Shown in pieces: positions 57,795-64,000 of a DNA stretch of 64,000 nucleotides. The notes beneath the pieces were generated by a model that was not told the DNA's origin, searched no databases, and was given only the letters and a program-made list of their open reading frames with translations. The stretch comes from Zarea fungicola (Eukaryota > Ascomycota > Sordariomycetes > Hypocreales > Cordycipitaceae), in assembly GCA_900169235.1 (NCBI GenBank), contig FWCC01000181.1:111577-175576 (forward strand). The letters are read 5' to 3'. Each line of letters opens with the position of its first letter. The stretch's first letter is position 1. A program made the translations under genes and the position numbers.

Positions 57795-58916
57795 TTATTT
57801 GTTCAATTCCTCCTTGCCTTGCTCAGTCTTCCCACGCATCAAATCAAGAAAGGCTGCCTCGGCGTGATCTCCCATGGTGTAATGTGTATCGCTGCCAAAT
57901 TCACAGAGCTCAGCGTTAGGCAGCTTCTCCGCCAAGTAGCGAATCGCTTCAATCGGCGCGTTGACGTCTTTGGTCCCATGCCAGATCTTGATTGGCGTAT
58001 CCCGATACGTTACATCCTCGAGACGGAAGCCCCAATCCTCGTCAGTGAGTATGCGAGCCTCTTGAACGGCGCCGTCTGGCCCCTGCGCAAACGGCTCGCC
58101 AATTAGCAGGTCAAGAAGCGCCTCACGCTGCTCGCTCACGGGCCGTTTGTCGTCTGGTGCGGTCACAAGACTAGGTTTGGTCGAAGGGTCCTCCTTGAGC
58201 TGCCTTTCCATTTTCTCGCGCGCTTGCTTGTTGACGAGCTCCAGCCAGGCATCGAGGCGCGTGGTGACGAATCGGGTGCGCACAATCCAGCGGACGAGGC
58301 CGAGCGTCACGGAGGTAAGGGCGCTGAGCAGACCGGGACACCGGTTGGCGAGAACGCTGAGGATGCGGCGCGATCGTGTCATGTAGTGCCGTCCCGCGGC
58401 CCAGGGCGGCGCGCCAGCAAAGAGCCCAACCCCGGTGAGCATCCCCCGCGGAAGCGCATGCGCGCATGCAACCGCAAATGGCCCACCGCCCGAGGTACCC
58501 AGCACGGCGAAGCGCTGCAGTCCTTGGTTCTCGGCAAAGGCTGCGACGTCGCGGGGCCAGTCGAGGAGAACACGGCGAGGACGCTGGGGCGTCGAGAGGC
58601 CGTACCCTGGGCGATCGAGGGCGAGGAGCCGGACCGAGTGTGCGAGGGCAAGTTTGTGTAGTGCCTTGGCCTCGATGCGCGAAGAAGGGTAGCCGTGAAA
58701 GTAGAGGAGCGTATCGCGGCCGTGAGGGTCACCATACTCTGCGAAGCCGAGTTTGCGGCCGTCGCTGAGGGTAATGGTTTGATTGTGCGCCAGGTTGGTG
58801 GCATCATCCGACGCTGTCATTTTGACTCGGGGGGTTGAATTTGAGATGGCTGTACTGTTTCTAGAAACCTGTCTTCTAGAGACTTGTAGCAGTCCTCGTG
58901 GCGCCCTTGCTGCCAT
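57795..58916 (-). CDS. Alpha/beta hydrolase fold protein
   Basis: A single exon of 373 residues. The fold is shown by the oxyanion segment H74-G75-Y-P-S-S-R, the strand-loop ALDRPGYGLSTP, the nucleophile elbow G140-T-S142-G-G144 (Ser142), the acid D317 (GTKDVNAP) and the histidine H345 (DTHYTMGDH). A cap region of about 100 residues lies between the elbow and the acid. The N-terminus (MAARAPRGLLQVSRRQVSRN) is Arg/Ser-rich without acidic residues and could be a mitochondrial targeting sequence; an alternative start at MTASDD (33 residues in) would lack it. Substrate cannot be deduced; the HGxPSSR form is found in epoxide-hydrolase- and esterase-like members. Confidence 0.9.
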   Translation of the reverse strand: MAARAPRGLLQVSRRQVSRNSTAISNSTPRVKMTASDDATNLAHNQTITLSDGRKLGFAEYGDPHGRDTLLYFHGYPSSRIEAKALHKLALAHSVRLLALDRPGYGLSTPQRPRRVLLDWPRDVAAFAENQGLQRFAVLGTSGGGPFAVACAHALPRGMLTGVGLFAGAPPWAAGRHYMTRSRRILSVLANRCPGLLSALTSVTLGLVRWIVRTRFVTTRLDAWLELVNKQAREKMERQLKEDPSTKPSLVTAPDDKRPVSEQREALLDLLIGEPFAQGPDGAVQEARILTDEDWGFRLEDVTYRDTPIKIWHGTKDVNAPIEAIRYLAEKLPNAELCEFGSDTHYTMGDHAEAAFLDLMRGKTEQGKEELNK

Positions 58917-59744
58917 TACCGTATGCCCTTGCTTGTGACAGTGTAGGTAGGTTGGTGTAAGTCGGTGTACGCTTGACTTCAATCGTCAATCTATTGTGGC
59001 AATGAGTAAGTAGAAATGCTACTATGAAATGGAAATGAATGAGAAAAAGCCTGGTCTGCGTGTTTGAAATGGCCATGAGATGAAATAATGCATTTATATG
59101 TCAAGAGAAATCGCAAGGTCCGATTTGTTCTCTGGCTCGTATCAAACTACACAGCCGTAGCGCATGGTACAGCCTAATCAGGTAAGGCCTGGTCATTCAT
59201 GTGGGGCCGATTATGATTCGCGAGCCTGGTTGGAGCGCCCACTGCATGAGGATATGTAAGCAAACTGCCAATGAGCCTAAGCCAAAGCTCCTAAGTGATT
59301 GACTCGGAAACTGTTTTTTGTGGGAAATGTTACACTAGTGGGTGTAAAAAGTGTCTTTATTTTTGCTTGCTAAATTATTAGAAAAATGGGGGTCATTAGT
59401 GTGACGCATGTGGCTAGTGCGACTGTCCCTTGGTAGCTGGTAGGCAGCTGCTGCAAGGCTCACAGAGAGCGAAACCATCTTACTGGTAGATTAATCGCCA
59501 TTTGAATTATATTACAAACTTCTTATTTTTTTTTTATTTTTTAATTTATTTTTTAATTTTTTTTTTTTTTACCTATATATAGTTATTCGTATTAAATTTA
59601 AACTTAAAAAGTTTACTTATACAAACGGTGCAGCTAGGCTACTCGCTTCCCTGAACGACTACTATAATACTAATATTTTTGGCCCTAGGCAGGCATCATG
59701 GTATGCACCCATGACTGTAATCCTTTGCAACTTCTTCATCATAC
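58917..59744. other. Intergenic with AT-rich tract
   Basis: About 830 bp upstream of the hydrolase and downstream of the next minus-strand gene. It contains a strongly AT-rich poly-T/ATTTT stretch at about 59,520-59,600. No gene is seen. Confidence 0.55.
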
Positions 59745-61187
59745 TCATGGTCCACGTTCCGCCTGATGTGTTACTATATCTGAATGTGTATCTTCTTCTG
59801 AGTGATGTGTTTGTTGACTTTGCGGTTGCTGTGCCCCTCTTGTTGTGTTGCTGCTTGGCGACTGTTCGTATGGGGGTGGCTCTTCGATCCTATCAAAGCC
59901 CTGTGAAGGGAGGCCGGGAAATAGAGGCTTGGATACTTGGGACAGCGAGTGGCTGTGTGCCTCTGCTGACCTTGCCATGTGCTGCGGCTGCGGCTGCGGC
60001 TGCGGCTGCTGCTGGTCTTGATGATGCGTTGACGGTCCGCCTGGGACAGCCACGCCCTCGCCAGAGGAACCGACTAGAGATGGTGCCGGGGGCGAAAGTG
60101 AGGGGCCGTTGGTTTGGCTACTAGCCGCCGTGACTTCATCATTTTGGTCACTGTCGCGTGTCGTATTTACCTGATCGCTTTGCTGTGCTGCCACTGCCGC
60201 GGCTGAAGCTGCGGCTGTAGTGGCTTGCTCTGATGCTTCTCGCTCCTCCTTTTCAATCACGAGTCTTTCCTTCCTACGACGGGAACGGATGCAAAAGAAC
60301 GCCCCGGCCAGAGCAGAAAAGAAAAGGACAATGGGTACCACAATGGCTGTGGAGAGAGCAGCCGTGGCGATTCCACCACCGCCATACGGCTCAAAACTGT
60401 ACTGCGTCGGCTTCTCACCGGGTGTCCAGGTCGGCACAAATGAATGAGGGGCGATGCGGGGAGGTGCTGGTGATAGCGTGGCGGCATCCTCCTCGGCCCA
60501 TGTGATCTGCCACGGAGGGTACATGAGAATCGCATCGGCGTTAATCGCGGTAAATATAGTCTGGTTGGCGGCACCCCCGTCTGGTATAATGACAGAGGTA
60601 ATCTCATCCCTCTGCATATAACGCGTACAGTTTTGTAGTCTGCCTCCCCGATATGTATAGGTCGAGATATCCATACGATAGCTACTATAATTTTGAGGTA
60701 AATGGCAGGGTTTCCTCTTTTAGCACAATTCATTATTTGTTTTTCTTCCACTACTAGCTTTGAAGGCTGGCAGCGTTGGTAGCTGAGAGTGAACTCACGA
60801 AGGCCAGCAAAGTGCTGACGTCAGAATGATAGGAGGACCAAGCGTACCACCGGTCGTTAACTGAGTAGCGTTGGCGGCTGGAATAATGCTGTAATATTTC
60901 CAGCCGCTCGGGCAGACGGCCGGTAGGTAGGTTGCGTTCAAGGCTCCTGATGGCAAGCAGGATGGTCGCTGCCGGACGGCGCTATCCTGTGCAATGGTGT
61001 AGGCTCTATAGTACCCAGGATCAAAACTACCGGTCCCCCCATTAAAGTCAAGGCAATCTAGCGGTACTACAAACGGCGTCGTCATCGCAACAATATTGTT
61101 GTATGTCACTGTTGCGGGCGGTGCGGTGTCGTTCCCGGCTCGTCCTGAGACAGCCATTGTTGTCGGGATTCGTGTTTGAGACGCCAT
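59745..61187 (-). CDS. Single-pass membrane protein with proline-rich cytosolic tail
   Basis: Two exons, 60799-61187 and 59745-60684, give 442 residues. The extracellular-type half has conserved-looking Cys/Trp/Pro positions (PLDCLDFNGG, PSCLP, CPSGWKYYS, ALCWPS) and several N-glycosylation sequons. A single membrane helix lies at about 236-262 (STAIVVPIVLFFSALAGAFF), followed by a basic stop-transfer RSRRRKER. The tail is long and disordered, with Ala/Gln tracts, a PQPQPQPQP run and PPPYEQ, a PY-type motif that Nedd4/Rsp5 ligases or WW domains could bind. No clear cleaved signal peptide is seen. This layout is common in fungal plasma-membrane proteins of unknown role, somewhat like wall sensors; function is not assigned. 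Confidence 0.82.
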
Positions 61188-63543
61188 TGCCTTTGTGTTA
61201 GGAAAGAATGCCAGATATCTAGGCCGGTACCAGCATGTCAAATTGAGCTATGATACGGCTTAATCGATCATCGCAGAAGATGGAATGAATGGAACGCGTG
61301 GTAAGGCTGAGAAAGCTTTGCGCGGCGTAGCGCCTGCGCTAGAAGTGAGGACTTTTGATATCTTCACCCTTTTTCGTACTGTTCAAAAGCTCACGTGCTT
61401 ATCCCAAAAAAAATTACTGGACCAGGCAGGGGGGAGACATCTTCCACGAATAGAGGAACGTTTTACAAAAAAATCAGGCTGTGTGTGGAGTGTAGCGCGT
61501 GGAGTGTCCCGTTGAACCTCCGGTCCAAGACCACGATACGGATACTAACAACATGTCGGGAAAAAGATATCAAAAGTAATGACTTAATGGCATATAACTT
61601 CTCGGGCTCTTGATAATGGTTGTCTGTTTTGATTCAGAGTGTTTTTAGGTCAGAAACATTGAAAAGCACACAGAAACGAAAGCTCTTGGCAAACAGAATA
61701 AGTACAGGGGTTCAACTTTACCCGTGTGAGGCTGAATCGTGACAGGTTTCATCTGGCAAACTTAAAATTTACCTCAACACAGACTGTGATTAGGTCATTC
61801 GTGCTACCGAATTGTCCGAGACAGTCTGTGCCAGTAGCAGATTCCTGGCCGTTCGGAGTTGCGCCAATCTTCTGTTCTGTCTAAGTCCGTATTGCTTGAT
61901 CTATGACTTTGTTGATTCAGCGTGAAGGGTTGGAGCAGGGCATTTGCTGTTAAAGGTGTCTCTTTCTAGCATGCATGACTCTACTGGGAGACCCATCAAG
62001 GCCGCTAGCCCGTCAGCGAAACCAACTGTGCCGGGCATGTTAGATCCATTGCGTCCACCCGAGAGCTCTGGCTGTTTATTGAATGCAGTCTGGGCAGCAC
62101 ATACAATAACGTGAACACGTGGCCTAATCGAGCTGCTGTGGATTTCTGTCCAGTTCTATGAGCAGTAACCTTTTCTTTTTTCTTTTTTTTTTGCCGCCGG
62201 TCATATTTCTTGAGCGTTGTTGATGATCGAATTTTAATCGTTTGAGAGAAAGGCACTTTGGTTTATGTAGAAGTCATTTAGGCATAGGGTTGCTGCCTGG
62301 CACCACTTTTCCAGGGGCAGGAATGCTAATTCCCGCCATGTATGCGCCATCTTGCCACTAAATTATGCGATCTCAGCTGAGGTCAAATTACTGTTATGAC
62401 TTGTAAAAATGATACGTGGGTTGAGAGTAGGCCTAGGCGCGCCTATAAAAGGCAATCTTTGGTTATTTGAAGCCATAAAATATTTCCAACGAGCAATTTC
62501 GACGTATATCGGAATACTTTAGTTTGCAGGGGCGATACGTAACTATACAAAAGTAACATCCAGAAATGGCCCTTCGTTGTTTGCTCAAAGACGTCGAGGT
62601 GAACTTATGGCGGGGCAGAAGGTACAACACTGGTTCCTCCAGAGGAGCCAGTGCTGCGCCACACCGTACGGCTGTCACTATTTTTCTAAATTCCCCCTAC
62701 TCCGTACTCTCCAAGCAGTTCAACCCGCAGCGTAATTCAAAATTGGTGGAAGCACGACTGAACTGCGTTGTTGCAGTGATGGCCAACACTGTAACCGGGG
62801 TTCCAATTAGATTGCGGGGTTTCGGCGAGAAAATAGGAAGAATCGCAAAGAAGCTTCCGTGCAACTACAGCTACATAGTTAGGAACTGGGTTTGGAGGCC
62901 GCGTTTTAGGGGAGACAGGCCGCAGATCACGCTTTCAGGTTTAGATCTCCCATGCCTTGTCAACCGCCATCCACAGCACCAGCCTGTCTATCAAACCCCT
63001 ACCATACAAGCTATAAAGGTACCTAATTAATAAATTAGCAAGCAAGTCAGCCAGCAAGTCAACCAGCAAGTCAACCAGCAAATCAACCAGCAAATCAACC
63101 AGCAAATCAACCAGCAAATCAACCAGCGAGTAACCAGCAAGTAACCGGTAAGTCATGTAGTATGCCACCCAGCAAGTCACCTAGCAAGCCACCCAGCAGG
63201 TCAGCCAGTAAGTTAGCAACCTTAGCCAGCAGTTCAGAAGCTTATGGAAGGTGCTAAATATGTACTAGGTAGTTAGGTACTGATATAGATACATCCTTTG
63301 TTAAGAAGTTTGTCGGAGTTCTCTGTCTAGAGTATATTGTAGACTTTTAGAAATATGAGGCTGTGATAGGCTAGATTTCGGAACTAAACCTAAAATCGTG
63401 AAAGACGGTCTGCATCTACCAAAATGCGGACCGCGCAAAAAACCGGCCGTCACAGGTCTTGGTGAGGAAAACACCAACCAGCAGAGAAGCAATTAAAAGG
63501 GAACTGTATATATAAAAGTTAGCGAAATTTTTCCGTCCAATTA
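61188..63543. other. 2.4 kb without a recognisable protein gene
   Basis: This separates the membrane protein gene from tRNA-Ile. ORFs (for example 62566-63030, +) have no recognisable content; that one includes an inverted repeat GGTACAACACTGGTTCCTCC / GGAGCCAGTGCTG-like stretch near 62,620-62,660. A 12-bp minisatellite lies at 63036-63218. Confidence 0.5.
63036..63218. repeat. Minisatellite, 12-bp unit AGCAAATCAACC
   Basis: About fifteen units, nearly identical in the centre (63060-63125, AGCAA[AG]TCAACC) and decaying on both sides to AGCAAGTCAGCC, AGCAAGCCACCC and similar. The minus strand reads as a repetitive Val-Asp-Leu-Leu frame, which is an artefact of the 12-bp period. Confidence 0.9.
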
Positions 63544-63645
63544 GCTTCCCTAGCTCAGTTGGTTAGAGCTTCGTACTAATATATAAACTGAATGGCTTAT
63601 ACATTGGTAATGCGAAGGTCGCAGGTTCAAGCCCTGCGGGGAGCA
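63544..63645 (+). tRNA. tRNA-Ile (anticodon AAT) with a 28-nt intron
   Basis: The acceptor stem GCTTCCC pairs with GGGGAGC (one T-G), discriminator A. The D-arm is GCTCAGTTGGTTAGAGC and the T-arm GCAGG/CCTGC with loop TTCAAGC. The anticodon stem TCGTA pairs with TGCGA only if the segment TATAAACTGA...CATTGGTA (28 nt) is removed; the loop is then CTAATAA, with U33 and anticodon AAT (read as IAU). The intron sits after position 37, the canonical place, and contains ATT, able to pair with the anticodon. Confidence 0.9.
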
Positions 63646-64000
63646 TTTCTTTTTGCCAACCGGCGAGCAGGTGGAGTACAAAGGGATCCTTTTTGACCAT
63701 TTATTGGCGGAGTGTACCTTCGTAGAGAGCTTTGAAAGAGATCCGACTCTATCGTATAAATATAAACATGTTTGTTTATGTTGGTGTTGCTAATGGGTGC
63801 GAGGCGAGAGTTTCACACTACCATGCCAGGTTCTGTTTTAACGCTAGCAACGCTAGTAATCCTTTCCAAAATATCAGAAGTACCTAAAGTGAGTACAATT
63901 TAAGCTAAAAAATATTCCAACTAACATAACTAGTATAATATAATAAATATTTCTAAAATAGCGCAAGGAAGTATAATATATAAAGAATATAAAGAATATA
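63646..64000. other. AT-rich right edge, no gene seen
   Basis: From about 63,850 the sequence becomes AT-rich with repeated ATATAAAGA and TATAATA words, running off the window. No gene is seen. Confidence 0.6.

Noticed and set aside
62566..63030. 154-codon ORF before the minisatellite
   Set aside because: No recognisable content and it runs into the repeat; likely chance.
62941..63180. Minus-strand ORF with repeated Val-Asp-Leu-Leu
   Set aside because: Produced by the 12-bp period of the minisatellite, which keeps a frame open in both directions.
5211..64000. CRISPR arrays, bacterial operons or prophage features
   Set aside because: Spliced eukaryotic genes throughout; the tandem repeats found are direct coding or satellite repeats without spacers.

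Overview
The window is nuclear DNA of a filamentous ascomycete. It has short GT-AG introns with TACTAAC-like branch points, exons of ordinary Sordariomycete size, a UNC93-like transporter, UstYa-family genes and an intron-bearing tRNA. Protein sequences suggest Sordariomycetes, most likely Hypocreales; this is inferred, with no marker gene to prove it.

Positions 1-39,500 are mostly conserved housekeeping genes with single-copy orthologues: the 3' part of exportin-T (los1), a repeat-rich orphan on the minus strand, the PI4-kinase-complex TPR protein YPP1 diverging from the 60S assembly factor RIX1, a WW-domain protein, adenylosuccinate lyase with eight exons, an ATP-grasp-like enzyme, a secreted probable GPI-anchored GH16 protein, a Yap/AP-1 type bZIP regulator behind a 4.5 kb gap, an S/T-P-rich basic nuclear-type protein with a KEN box, a LIM-like cysteine-rich protein, and an STM1/SERBP1-type ribosome-binding protein whose coding exons were assembled by hand across five introns. 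tRNA-Arg(ACG) closes this part.

Positions 40,185-46,660 hold the most notable content: a compact candidate RiPP (ribosomally made, post-translationally modified peptide) locus. A secreted precursor of 195 residues carries seven copies of a 17-residue peptide, each bounded by Lys-Arg (Kex2-type) sites. It is surrounded by three single-pass membrane proteins of the UstYa (DUF3328) type with paired HxxHC motifs. This is the arrangement of dikaritin clusters (ustiloxin, phomopsin, asperipin, epichloecyclin), but the repeated peptide matches none of the cores I know. The inferred path is secretion-route entry, Kex2 cutting into seven peptides, and oxidative crosslinking by the UstYa-type proteins. 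No methyltransferase, tyrosinase, peptidase or transporter is seen beside it.

Positions 46,661-55,822 are a 9 kb gene-poor stretch with only doubtful ORFs. The last part has a UNC93-like membrane protein, a convergent alpha/beta hydrolase, a single-pass plasma-membrane-type protein with a proline-rich tail, a 12-bp minisatellite, and tRNA-Ile(AAT) with a 28-nt intron, running into AT-rich sequence at the right edge. Intron borders are read by eye from consensus and frame; no transcript evidence was available.
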